Source: Reticulitermes speratus
Taxonomy: Eukaryota; Arthropoda; Insecta; Blattodea; Rhinotermitidae
Length of the DNA stretch: 64,000 bases
Assembly (NCBI GenBank): GCA_021186555.1
Contig: JAJKFL010000427.1
Coordinates: 18,810,505-18,874,504 of the forward strand
Reading direction: 5' to 3'
Shown one piece after another: positions 1 through 11,060 of the stretch. A program made the translations under genes and the position numbers. The notes beneath the pieces are model-generated. The model had not been told where the DNA came from. It searched no databases and saw only the letters and a list, made by a program, of their open reading frames with translations. Position 1 is the first letter of the stretch. Every line of letters starts with the position of its first letter.

Positions 1-568
1 ATCTTCCCAATCAAACTATTTGCCATTAACCACCTACACTTTCGGAAAAAAAAAACTGTAACTTGCAGCGAGCTGTGACAAATTTTCTGGAATCCCAACA
101 GCCGGAAGTTCCAATATCGCCAGAGATGGCAGCGTAACAATTGTTCCGTCTTGTTCTATTCGAATTTTGCAATTCACTGCTCGATAAATAAAAACATACT
201 TTACCTAAGTTGTATAAAGATGTAGGTCTACATATGCTGCATATAAAGAGACAGCACGAGGAAGCTCTGAAAGGACCATGTAAGCAATGTATTGAACAAA
301 GCTTACACAAGGACTACTTCCAAGACCAACAGTGTTGGATATTTCTTACATTGTAAAGGTAATCTCGTAAAGGGATTCTCTTGAACCTACTTCATTACAG
401 TCGTTGAAAATAAAACATAGAGTCGGCGTTGAGTCCAGCTGCTATTAGCTTAGGAAAAAGTAAATACAAGATAAAATCCTGCGTGATTTCAGGCTTCCGA
501 CGCGATGTAGATGAGAGCTGCGTACTTCTGGGATAATACGCAGCGCAAAGTAGTATTTCTGTTGGGAA
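1..568. other. No gene recognised
   Basis: Short open frames only, none resembling a known family. The stretch ends at a decayed hammerhead-like hairpin (569-600, minus strand) into whose flank a SINE has inserted. Confidence 0.6.
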
Positions 569-609
569 GTTTCGGGACAACCTATCGGTCCCATCTTCAA
601 GGGTCATGT

Positions 610-891
610 AAAGGTAAAGTTCTCCCTAGAACAGGCCACGAAGGATCAGAGGGGGAGTAGAGGTATAGCTCTACTCTTTCTTCAACCTCGGCGCTAGATG
701 AGGGTGGGTGGTCGACTCCACGCCCCGGCCGCTTTACCCCCGGGAAAGGGACCCGGTACCCATTGTATAGGAGGCTGGGTGGGCCCCAGGGCCGGTCTGG
801 ACGGGTACGATAAATCTCGCCCCTACCGGGATTCGATCCCCGGACCGTCCAGCCCGTAGCCAGTCGCTATACCGACTGAGCTATCCCGGCC
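610..891 (-). repeat. tRNA-headed SINE, family S1, with TSD
   Basis: On the minus strand a tRNA-like head (A-box TAGCTCAGTCGG, B-box GGATCGAATCC) is followed by a GC-rich body with GGGGGTAAAGCGGCCGG and a 3' end reading TTTACCTTT. The direct repeat AAGGGTCATGT flanks it at 599-609 and 892-902, so this is a full-length retroposed copy and not a tRNA gene. Copies at 19008, 26281, 32026 and 37482 belong to the same family. Confidence 0.9.
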
Positions 892-902
892 AAGGGTCAT
901 GT

Positions 903-1290
903 TTCCGCTAAAATAAATAGCCATCATCAGGCCGTACAAGAAATTAAAAACTTGAACTTACAATTTAAATTTATTAGCTTCAGATCTCAAACTTCACAAT
1001 GTTATGATCCAATCGTGAAAACAAAAGGTAACAATTTTAACTAGAATAAATATAATATGTTTGTATGTATATATATATATATAGGGGCAGTTGGGTGTAG
1101 CTGCGTATCGTGTATATTAAAATCATATAAGTCAAAACAGTGTGAATTTGTAGCAATATAGTTCACACCGTACAGGCGGCGTGTAGGTGTTTTATTCGGA
1201 ATCCTGCATGCAATCTCTGGATAATTAGTAACATGTGAGATATTTAGGCTACGTTTAATCTAGATTTATGACAGAATTATGTAAAGAGTT
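903..1290. other. AT-rich spacer
   Basis: No coding or repeat family recognised apart from a short TA run near 1068-1082. Confidence 0.5.
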
Positions 1291-1536
1291 GCCGATCCCA
1301 GTGGCGGCGAGGTCTAAGGCGTGGGTCTGCGGTCGCTTGCCTGCTGGAATTGTGGGTTCGAATCCCGCCGGGGGTATGGATGTCTGACCCTTTTGAGTGT
1401 TGTGTGTTGTCAGGTAGAGGTCTCTGCGTCGGGCTGATCACTCGTCCGGCGGAGTCCTACCGAGTGTGGTGTGTCTAACTGAGCGTGGTAGTTAAGCCTC
1501 GATAATGAGGAGGCTGTTGAGCCATTGGAAAAATAA
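1291..1536 (+). repeat. tRNA-headed SINE, family S2
   Basis: The head carries GTCTAAGGCG (A-box side) and GGGTTCGAATCCC (B-box), like a class II tRNA. The body includes GGGCTGATCACTCGTCC and AAGCCTCGATAATGAGGAGG, and the copy ends near GAGCCATTGGAAAAATAAA. It matches the copies at 6494, 7621 and 16784. No clean target duplication was identified here. Confidence 0.85.
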
Positions 1537-4080
1537 AAAGTAGATACTTAAAAGCCCTAATTGACATTTAAATATAAATCAGTCGAGCATCTGCAGTTAT
1601 TCTTATTATAATAGCACTTTATGTAATAGTAACTGATTTTAAAGTCTTATAAATCTTATTTCGAGCATAAATTTTCTTGCTGGATTCTTATTCCACCACG
1701 TCACAAGCACTTCATGCCGATGTGCCTAATGTGGGCATCTAGATATGAAGTTTTGCTGAAGATTAAGGTCGAGTAGTAAGTAGCCACGGAAACTGGACTG
1801 CTTGTACTGACTGATTTCGAATTGAGGGTGAAGCTACGGTGATTTTTCGAGACGTCCATAACTGTCTACCTGTCGACGTAGCTTAACATCCTTGAGGATC
1901 TGAGTCTTCACTCATTAATTGTTTCTTAAGGTTTTAGAGTTTTTAGATAATATAAAAAAACCAACAAATGCGCATAAGTGTAAGAAAGTATATTATACAC
2001 ACTGTATACCTCCTACATGTTTCGGCTACTCATGTGGCGCATCTTCAAGGAGGTGCATTACAAAGGATAGATATATCGAAATATTACAGAAGTATTAAAA
2101 CCAACGCACAGAAATAAAATATTAAATTTTAAAAACAATGCGTGTTTTAAACACATGTTAAATATTAAAATAAAGGCAAAAATATTTGTGATTGATTCTG
2201 ATGGGTAGTGAGTATTATGTGTGTAGTAAATCACCATCCTGAAAGGTGTTAATTTTGTTATCGTATCGAATTTCTTAGTGCACGGTTATGGATCATTTAA
2301 AATTGTTTTAGAGACATATTCGTGTAAACAAAAAAACTAATAATTTTCACTCACATTCGTAAAGTGTCTCTTCTCAGAAACCAAACTGAAATCTGCCTGT
2401 TAAACTGTTTTCATTCACTGTATTATTTTACCTTTCTAAACCTAAAATGTTGCGTGTTGGGAAAATAAATTACACAAAAAAAATGTGCATACCTAAATAT
2501 TTGACAACTGTCTGTTGGTAGAGGAGCACGCCATAATTATCCGCATCCTTCATAATGTCGACTTGTGCCCATCCACACACTCCTTATTTTCTGTTCTCTC
2601 AGAATTTGTTTCTTTCTTGTATACTTATTGCCAAACATTTAATTATCCAGCCCTGTAATTTGAATACTTGTCTTGCTTAAAAATAAAGGCTAAACAGATT
2701 TCACAATGACATTATTACGGTAAGTTGCCACATTCAGTAGTTTACCAAGACTCCTAGTTTCTTCAAAGTCGCTTTATCAAGTACATGGGTCACACAACGT
2801 CAAAAATTAATGTTAACGGTAACAACTTTCATATTTATTCACTTAAGAAGCAGTTCATAATAGAAAGCATTGAATAATAAGAAACTACAGGATGTTCATC
2901 AAAAATGAGTTGGGGAAAGCCGACTGAAGAGTAATGGCAAGCTGTAAAGAAGCAACACACATTTACTGGAAGGAATACGTAACAGCACTAAAGTTGTCGG
3001 TCAGTCTGTCGTCCTCGCAGTTCAGCAACTCTGCATTACAAAACAGAACACCGACTTTAGCCAAATCAAAAATTACTTTATCGCTCTCCTATGAAATTTC
3101 GAATAGCACCACTTAATTCCATGTCCGTCCGTCAGACCCTAAATAAGAATACCCAAAGTGTAAGACCGATTTAGATTAAATGCGGTATAATGAACGCACA
3201 TTATATTTTGTAAAGTCATAAATAAATCTGGTTTGTTTGGTAGGGATTGGTGTAGTTTATTTTAAGGGCCATTTTATTTAAGACTGAAGGAGGCATCTGA
3301 CAACTCCTGACGAACCCCGGGTATTGTATACCAGAATCTGTAAATATGCACCTAGAAGTTAATTTGGACCTCAAAGTAAGGGGATTCTTAAAGTGAAGCT
3401 AAGTGCACCAAAACCAAGTGGCTCAAATAATTAGCCGACGTTTATAAAAGCAACGATCTAGTTTAAAATTGTACCATTGACCACTAAGAATTCTGTCCCG
3501 TAGCCGGGGCAGTTTACTCACGGAGTTCAAGATATGACAGAATTATCTGTGCAGGTAATTATATGTGTTCAAGATGTAAATGAAACAGTATTTTTATGCA
3601 GCAAAATACCGGAATGGAGATATGTTTCGGTCAAAGATGTAACGACATTGTTTGTCAAAAGAGAATGACTTTGATGCAGACACGAAGGAAAATCTGAAGC
3701 AGAAAAGAATAACGTTTTTTCCAACACAGACTACATTATCACAAACATATTGTGTTCTTGTCTTCTGCGTGACTATTCCCTTACATGTGTTTTGCAACTC
3801 CTGAAAAATAAACGTACAAGATAATAAGAAGGCACCGCCAGTTACGTCACAGCACCAGACTTCACCACACGTCATTTTGCAGTTTGAATAAGCAAAGAAG
3901 TACCCACCTAACGTCTTACGAAGTAAAATTTAAGAACGGTGACGAAGGTAAATCAGCTCAGACCAAGGCAAAACATTTAGCACGTTCGAGTCTGCCATTC
4001 TACTCGGATTAAGTTTTCGGCATTGTGAAAGCGAAACAAATATTAGTCTTATTCTGTTAAAAATCTTTCTGATACAGGTA
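1537..4080. other. Long stretch without recognised gene
   Basis: No open frame over about 90 codons resembles a protein family. A decayed hammerhead-like hairpin lies at 2019-2049 (minus). The DNA is AT-rich intergenic sequence. Confidence 0.5.
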
Positions 4081-4433
4081 AATATTACTGCTAATCTCCA
4101 CAGTATAAAACAGGCGTGTAATTGTACGTATGCAGAGTCATGGTGTTTGTCAATATTACTGCTAATCTCCACAGTATAAAACAGGCGTGTAATTGTACGT
4201 ATGCAGAGTCATGGTGTTTGTCAATATTACTGCTAATCTCCACAGTATAAAACAGGCGTGTACTTGTACATACGCAGAGTCATGGTGTTTGTCAATATTA
4301 CTGCTAATCTCCACAGTATAAAACAGGCGTGTAATTGTACATACGCAGAGTCATGGTGTTTGTCAATATTACTGCTAATCTCCACAGTATAAAACAGGCG
4401 TGTACTTGTACATATGCAGTCATCGTGTTTGTA
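4081..4433. repeat. Minisatellite, 71-bp unit, about 5 copies
   Basis: Units start at 4081, 4152, 4223, 4294 and 4365, exactly 71 bp apart, each beginning AATATTACTGCTAATCTCC. The copies differ by a few substitutions (for example TAATTGTACG versus TACTTGTACA), and the last decays after about 65 bp. It carries no sign of coding constraint. Confidence 0.95.
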
Positions 4434-4798
4434 AATACGTGTTACTGTTAATCTCTAGTCTAATACTTGTGCATATGCAGTGGCATCGTGTTTGTAACTA
4501 TGAAAAGCATTCAGTACGTATAATCAGCTTTCATTATTTTGTAGTTTACCCACAGGTTCTTCAGGCCCTTGTATTTTACATACAATTACTTCATTTATAT
4601 GAGCCGTTGAAAGGAAAAGTGGCTTAAATCACTCTTAGAAGAAAAAGTAAGGGAAGTACTTATACCAGGCGTCTCAAACACGTGGCCCGCCAGTTCATTT
4701 TATGCGGCCCTCGGAATGATCTTACTCTAATTACAGAATGCGGCTCGCCAATCAACTGAATAATTTATTTGACTATATTTGTATTCATTCGCTTCTGT

Positions 4799-4840
<42 letters not shown>

Positions 4841-6493
4841 CGTTCAAAGCAAGAACTTCTGGATGGGCGCTTCTATATTATCTATTGTTAAACTACTGCA
4901 GAGCAGGTTGCTACAAGCTTTTACATTTTCGAGACCTGTACGTTCAGAGTGAAGCACTAAAACGGATTATTTCATTGTCGACAGAACGGGGAAAGTACGT
5001 TTTAAAAATGCGTATCTGCCCGACGCCCCTGCACTCAGTTGCTTCATGTGTAGGAAAGCTTTCCTTACAGCATTAAGTACGGCTTCGTCGTGTCGCGATT
5101 GAGAAAATGGCCATAGTTGTTCGGGGATTTTTAAATTTCTTTGAACTTAATGACAGATTTTTTATTAAATAAAAAAATTCATTTGTTTGTTTAAAAAAAA
5201 TTCAAGCTGGATTAAAATGCACGGAATAAACAATTTCGAAATAAAAATTAATATCACTTGGGATTTCAAGGGAGTCTTGTACCCTAACGACAGAAGCACA
5301 AAAGCCAAAGTTACTGAATTCTGATATTTTCAAAACAACAGAAAAAAATTCAGTCTCATAGTGACCTCTGCAAGGACCTGTGTTGGAGTGACATGTTTCC
5401 TATGTGTAAATCTGTGGACCTTGAAGTCTCTTTGCGCGTTGTACAATATATAACATATATTTAACTTGTACCATGCATGTGTATAAAATAAAAATATTAG
5501 AAGACTAGGTACGTGCATTTCAAGAAAAATGGGAAGCCATAGTCTGTAGTAAAGTTGTTTTTCCACAATTGCAGTAAGGTGGTGTCAGCTCCAAAATAAG
5601 ACACGTTTGCGCTGTTATTAGGAAAAACTATATATACTGTATATACAGAAAAATTTGGCGTTCTTGAACGGAGGCAAAGAGAAGATAAATTAAAGAAAAT
5701 GAATTGTGATTTGCTGCGGAAGCAGAATCTATGTACTGTTGCAACAAAAACAAATGCGCTCTTCTGGGATATTAAGCGGCGTCGTGTGGTAACTGTTTCC
5801 CGACGTTTCGGAACAACGTGTCGGTCCCATCTTCACGGATCAAGATTCCGAGTAGGAAAGTATATGACAAATTATCGCTAAGAAATCGCAACCACTTACG
5901 GATGGCGACTAAGTGAAGGAGTGTAAATAACGGCAGGAGATATGCTCTGCTCCGAAAAACAAAAGCTTTTTCTTTTAAATCAGTGTAAGTACGACGGTCG
6001 AAAATATGCATGGCTTCACAGGAGGTATACAGTGTGAAGTTAAAGCAAAGTGTAAAAATTTGGAGCATATTCAATTGCAACTGACGAGAGCACAGACGTT
6101 AAAGATATTATACAGCTCGCTGTTTGCATTCGAGGTGTTAGTGAGGACTTTCAATTAGCGAAAGAGCTTTTAGAACTGGTCCCCATGTAATATAAGAACA
6201 GGTGTTCATAAAAATTTGTTCTCAATTGGTAACCCCTATAGGCGAATTTGAGTTGCGTTTGGGATACAAAATGGTTATGATTGGCAAAAATAAAGAGTGG
6301 CGTTGCTGCGAAAACAGAGAATAAAATAAAGGAAACAAACTTATTTCCTTAGTTTCCACTCTAATCCTAATCAGTAAGTATTGTGTGCAAAAAGTCAGAA
6401 AATCGATCATGGAAAGGAGACTGTTATAAAAACTGTAAATTTTATTCATGCCCTTAATAATCGTGAATTTGTAGCACTGTTGGAAAAAGCACG

Positions 6494-6759
6494 GCCGATC
6501 CCAGTGGCTGGGCAGTCTAAGGCGTGGGTCTGCGGCCGTTCGCTTGCTGGGATTGCGGGTTCGAATCCCGCCGGGGGCATGGATGGATGTCTGTGTATTG
6601 TGAGTGTTGTGTGTTGTCAGTTAGAGGTCTCTGCGTCGGGCTGATCACTCGTCCAGAGAAGTCATACCGAATGCGGTGTGCCTAATTGAGTGTGATCGTA
6701 AAGCCTCGAAAAGAGGAGGCCCTGGCCTACTACGTGCTGTTGCACCATTGGAAAATAAA
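6494..6759 (+). repeat. SINE S2 nested in the hAT relic
   Basis: The head CCGATCCCAGTGGCTGGG with GGGTTCGAATCCCGCCGG is followed by the S2 body and tail. It interrupts the hAT transposase frame just after the ALLEKA residues, so it is younger than the hAT insertion. Confidence 0.88.
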
Positions 6760-7003
6760 TGGGAAAAGGTACAAACTGAAGACGGTGAAATAAGTTATTA
6801 CACTAATGTACGATGATCAAGTTGTGGGTCTGTTTTGGAAGGATGATAAATTACAGAAACAGCACAACGTACAGACACGAATAACAAAGAAGAGTAAATA
6901 AGGTACAAATGAAACAGAGACAAAAGTATACTTAATTAATTAATTAGGACGCCGTATAATAATGAACTAATAATAATATCAAACCAGAGTGTGATAGTTT
7001 GCC

Positions 7004-7034
<31 letters not shown>
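7004..7034. repeat. (TAA)n microsatellite
   Basis: About ten uninterrupted TAA units inside the hAT relic. Confidence 0.95.
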
Positions 7035-7035
<1 letters not shown>

Positions 7036-7156
7036 TGTCAATTTAAAAAAAACAGGTTAACATTCTACTGCCAAAAATTACATGCGGCCCAACATAAGGT
7101 TTTAATTACTGAACTGGCCCGCGTTTGATTTGAGCTTGAGACCCCTAGCTTATACC

Positions 7157-7620
7157 GTATCACAACGATGAGAACTACAAATATGCAACATTTTGTAAGT
7201 TACAGTTACTAATTTCCCCCTTCAGGTCACAGCTTATATCAAGGTAGGTCATTAGTAAACACACTGCACTGACAGCCAAAGTGGTGCAAGTTCTGCAAAC
7301 GAAGGAAACATGACTTACATCACTTTGCCTTTCAGGGGCTCATATAAGGTACTATTTATTGCTTGATCTGACCGCTGACCTGCAAGGAGTCAGTTCAAAG
7401 AAATTACCACTCAAACTACAGCCTGTTCAACGTCTGTCTCCATTACGCTCATCTCGTTTCTCACATCTCGCAGTAAAATAAACATTTGTCAACAGACTAC
7501 AGGATCAGTAAACTAACGACGAATACCAGAATCAATTCCGTCACAGCAAACCTATTAATTACATTCTTCATAATATACATCTCGGTCGCCTACAAATGCT
7601 CCCTAATATCATGAATCTAT
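7157..7620. other. Spacer without recognised feature
   Basis: Nothing supported was seen between the hAT relic and the next SINE. Confidence 0.5.
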
Positions 7621-8330
7621 GTCGATCCCGATGGCCGTGCAGTCTAAGGCGTAGTTCTGCTGCCGTTCGATTGCTGGGATTGTAAGTTCGAATCCCGCTG
7701 AGGGCATGGATATTCGTCTCTTATGTTTATTGTGTGTTTGTAGGTAGTGGCCTCTGAGACGATCAGATAATTTGTTTAGAGCAGCAGTTCGCAAATTGTG
7801 CTCCGCGGATACCAAGGGATCCGCGACAAGTTCACAGGGTATCCGTGGATACATTTCTGTATTGGCTACTTTGAAGTTTACTTATTTTTTAACTACGGAA
7901 ATTTTTTGTTAAAAACAGTAGCGATTCTTTTTTAATTGGCGATGTTTTTATTTCGTATGACCATTAGAATATCCAATTAAGAAACACTCTGTACCCACGA
8001 AGCGAGAGACAATCAATTTAATTAAGGTCAAATCATGCAATTCATTGTTACGTATGATACTGGTATGTATTTGTAGCTACCTAAATAAGTTCTGAGATGT
8101 AAATATCTAATTTTGGATACCTATCACCCGGACACTCTACGTTTAGGTGAGCAAAGATGTGAGGATTCGAGGTTATTTTTCGAAGCCAAAAGGGTTCCGC
8201 CAGTAAAAAATTTTGGGAAACATTGGTTTAGATAATTCGTACCGGGTGTATGTGTGTGTCTAATTGTGTGTAATCTACAGACCTCAAGAATGAGACGGTC
8301 TAGGCCCGATTCGGGGCTGTTGCGCCACAA
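7621..8330 (+). repeat. SINE S2 split by a hAT MITE
   Basis: The S2 head and first body half run from 7621 to about 7781. The second half (TAATCTACAGACCTCAAGAATGAG and onward, ending near TTGCGCCACAAAAAC) resumes at 8226. A 444-bp element separates the halves. The B-box is slightly degraded (AAGTTCGAATCCCGC). Confidence 0.85.
7782..8225. mobile_element. Non-autonomous hAT (MITE) with 8-bp TSD
   Basis: The left end CAGCAGTTCGCAAA and the right end read as CAATGTTTCCCAAA on the opposite strand are hAT-like inverted repeats. GTTTAGAG (7774-7781) and GTTTAGAT (8226-8233) are an 8-bp duplication with one mismatch. It has no transposase frame and lies inside an S2 SINE. Confidence 0.8.
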
Positions 8331-9357
8331 AAACAAGTCATCAATCATTAGTCATATGAGAAACCGAATTTCAGCTGCATAAATCAGGCAACATTAAACT
8401 GACGGCATTAAAGAACAAATAAGACATTACTTTTAAGCTGTTAGAAATGTTCTTGGTCCAGTTTCTGCTTTAAAAGAAACTGTGCAGACATAAGGCACTC
8501 TTTGCAGCCTAACTACAGGGGGCTGATATATATCATGACGTCACATCATGCGTACATTATATTACACAGTAGCCTAACAGCAAACGTAGAAAGAGACACG
8601 TCGCAGGCGGAAAATCATTCCTTTCCTTATGTAGTTCTCATTAAAATAAATTCCATAAACAGTTAGTCTAAAAGTAATGTTTCCATTACAGCTCCTAATC
8701 AAAAGGCTGTCTTCAACAACCTCCAATTCGAAGAGTATAGTATGTGAATAGCAAATAACTGTTATACTGTTGCACTGAATGGTAACTGAAAGCATACTTA
8801 CGTAGTCAATAGTTTTGTTTGTTTCCATGTAACCTCTGAGTATGAGACCAGACAGAATTTGAAATATGTCGGGTTGAATGTGAATAGTAAATGATAATTG
8901 TCACAGAGTTGCTTTGGGTGGCTATCAAAAGCACAGATGTGTAATAAATAATTTATTTGTTTCTACATAGCCTCCAAATATGTGTCCAAACAGAAGTCGA
9001 CGCATGACGAGTTGACTGTGAAGAGTAAATGACAAATGTTACACCGCTCCAGCAAACGTTCACTGAAGACAGCTTTGTGTTTGTGACGAATATTACACTA
9101 TCAAAATCGACACCTGCCTGGTAGCTAATGTTATTCTTTTGAATTTTTATAATCTAAGATCGTAACCGTACACTGTACGTATGGCAACAAAATATTTCTT
9201 TGTATTTTACATTTCGTGCATATCACTTCAAATGCCTATTAATATCATGGCATTAGTGTTCAAGTTCTGAGTCATGTATCCTTGCGGGGCGACTCGGGAA
9301 TTAAACAGTGTGACAGACACTTTCGATATATATTTTAATTCCTTCTTCATTAGCCAA
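8331..9357. other. Receptor upstream region with old local duplication
   Basis: No gene. Two diverged copies of a roughly 95-bp segment (about 8815-8908 and 8955-9048) share TTTGTTTC, AGCCTCC/AACCTCT, GTTGA..GTGAA and AGTAAATGA blocks in order. This is probably an old tandem duplication upstream of the receptor gene. Confidence 0.45.
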
Positions 9358-9990
9358 TGATCCTACAAAGCATATAATACCTACACAATATCAATTTCAT
9401 TAACATGTCTTCATTTTTCAGTGATCCTACAAAGCATATCATACCTACACAATATCAATTCCATTAACATGTCTTCACTATTCAGTGATCCTACAAAGCA
9501 TATAATACCTACACAATATCAATTCCATTAACATGTCTTCATTATTCAGTGATCCTACAAAGCATATAATACCTACACAATATCAATTCCATTAACATGT
9601 CTTCATTATTCAGTGATCCTACAAAGCATATAATACCTACACAATATCAATTCCTTTAACATGTCTTCATTATCCAGTGATCCTACAAAGCATATAATAC
9701 CTACACAATATCAATTCCTTTAACATGTCTTCATTATCCAGTGATCCTACAAAGCATATAATACCTACACAATATCAATTCCATTAACATGTTTTCATTA
9801 TTCAGTGATCCTACAAAGCATATAATACCTACACAATATCAATTCCATTAACATGTCTTCATTATCCAATGATCCTACAAAGCATATAATACCTACACAA
9901 TATCAATTCAATTAGCATGTCTTCATTATCCAGTGATCCTACAAAGCATATAATACCTACACAATATCAATTTCATTAAAATGTCTAATT
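9358..9990. repeat. Minisatellite, 64-bp unit, 10 copies, next to receptor start
   Basis: TGATCCTACAAAGCATATAA recurs at 9358, 9422, 9486, 9550, 9614, 9678, 9742, 9806, 9870 and 9934, always 64 bp apart, with very few substitutions between units. The array ends about 20 bp before the receptor start codon at 10009, inside its presumed promoter or 5' intron. Confidence 0.97.
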
Positions 9991-9999
9991 GTTAATGAA

Positions 10000-10008
10000 T
10001 TTACAGAA
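10000..10008 (+). promoter_or_regulatory. Candidate 3' splice site just upstream of receptor 1 ATG
   Basis: TTTACAG ends at 10006 and is followed by AA and the ATG. Receptor 2 has the same twelve bases TTTACAGAAATG at its start (29080-29091). A conserved acceptor would place a 5' non-coding exon and intron upstream, which would put the minisatellite in an intron. This is inference from conservation in only two genes. Confidence 0.4.
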
Positions 10009-11060
10009 ATGGTTTGTGGCCTACTTCGAGCTTCAAAAAAAAATCCACAAGAAGAGTCGGCACCGAAAAAGATTCTGGACCTACAAATGAAATGCTTCTT
10101 ATTTGGAGGAATTCGAGCGTCTGATAGCATAAGTTCCTCCTCACGGAAACTACTGGCTTTTAACGTTTACACGGCACTTACTGTCATAATGTATATTCCT
10201 TCGCTTGCTGGTCAGGCTGCTGCTCTGTATTTGGAGTCTGACGATGTAGCAGAATTGACGGCAATAGCTTTCCCAGTCATAGCAGGATATCTTCACTTTT
10301 TTATATCAAGCTACTTACTGCTCAACAGAAAGCCACTGGAGCAACTAATCTTGAGAACGGAAGAATGCTTTGAGGAATGCAGAAACAGACTACCTTTAAG
10401 AAGGGAACACAATCTAATCATTGATGACGCAACAAAGAAAATCAGAAAGTACTCATGGATATTCATCATCACGAACATTGTAACATGGTTCCTCTGGATG
10501 TCACTCCCACTTGTTTTCAGACTAAACCACTATATTAATGCGGAGAAGAGTTTGGCGCAGAACGAAACTGAAACTGATGACAAGATTCACTGGGAATTTG
10601 TGTGCTATAAAATGTGGTTACCACGTGCAGTCTATCAGGAGCCATACTATTATTTAGTTTGGGCGTATCAAGCGATATTAATAGGCATTCTGCTGGTAGA
10701 CAATACCGGATACAATTCGGCATATTACGCTCTTATGATATATACGGCAGCCCATTTCAAAGTAGTTGCTACTTTGATAGAAGATATTGATCGGTACATA
10801 ATGTCACCATATTCTACAAAAAATCCCGAACAAAGTTTAATATTGTCGGATATGAAAAATGAAAATCTTCTACAAGAAGGAAAGAGCTTCGGAAAAAAAA
10901 TCGTTCTGAAGAATTCTGGTTTCAATGGAATAGGAAATAATGTTGAAACTTCACAGCTGGATGAATATCGTTCTTTGAACACTGAAGATATAACAGCAAA
11001 TATCCTACAGGCTGAAGATTACTTGGTTAATTGCGTAAAGTACCACCAGGCTCTACTTGG
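10009..11060 (+). CDS. Receptor 1, coding exon 1
   Basis: 350 full codons plus two bases, ending KYHQALLG before GTAAGTAAA. The start was chosen because the next paralog begins in the same context and no upstream in-frame extension exists. It holds four membrane segments and the MWLP and AAHFK blocks shared with receptor 2. Confidence 0.9.

Larger units (their letters stand above)
4677..7148 (+). mobile_element. hAT transposon relic (ZBED/GTF2IRD2-type transposase)
   Basis: The ends are inverted repeats (left AGGCGTCTCAAA, right end reading CTAGGGGTCTCAA on the other strand), and the perfect 8-bp duplication CTTATACC lies at 4669-4676 and 7149-7156, the size typical of hAT. Inside, around 6080-6190, a frame reads DESTDVKDIIQLAVCIRG, the hAT catalytic-domain block. 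Around 6381-6480 another reads CAKSQKIDHGKETVIKTVNF, also typical of this lineage, and near 6800 YYTNVR is followed by a stop. The frames are scattered and broken, so the element is dead. It was later hit by an S2 SINE (6494-6759) and contains a 36-base T run (4800-4835) and a hammerhead-like hairpin (5805-5836). Confidence 0.85.

Noticed and set aside
4738-5076. A 112-codon frame with a poly-phenylalanine run
   Set aside because: The phenylalanine run is the 36-base T tract inside the hAT relic, so the frame is fortuitous.
9358-9990. Regular 64-bp repeat as a CRISPR-like array
   Set aside because: The whole 64-bp unit is repeated with no unique spacers, and the context is an insect gene.
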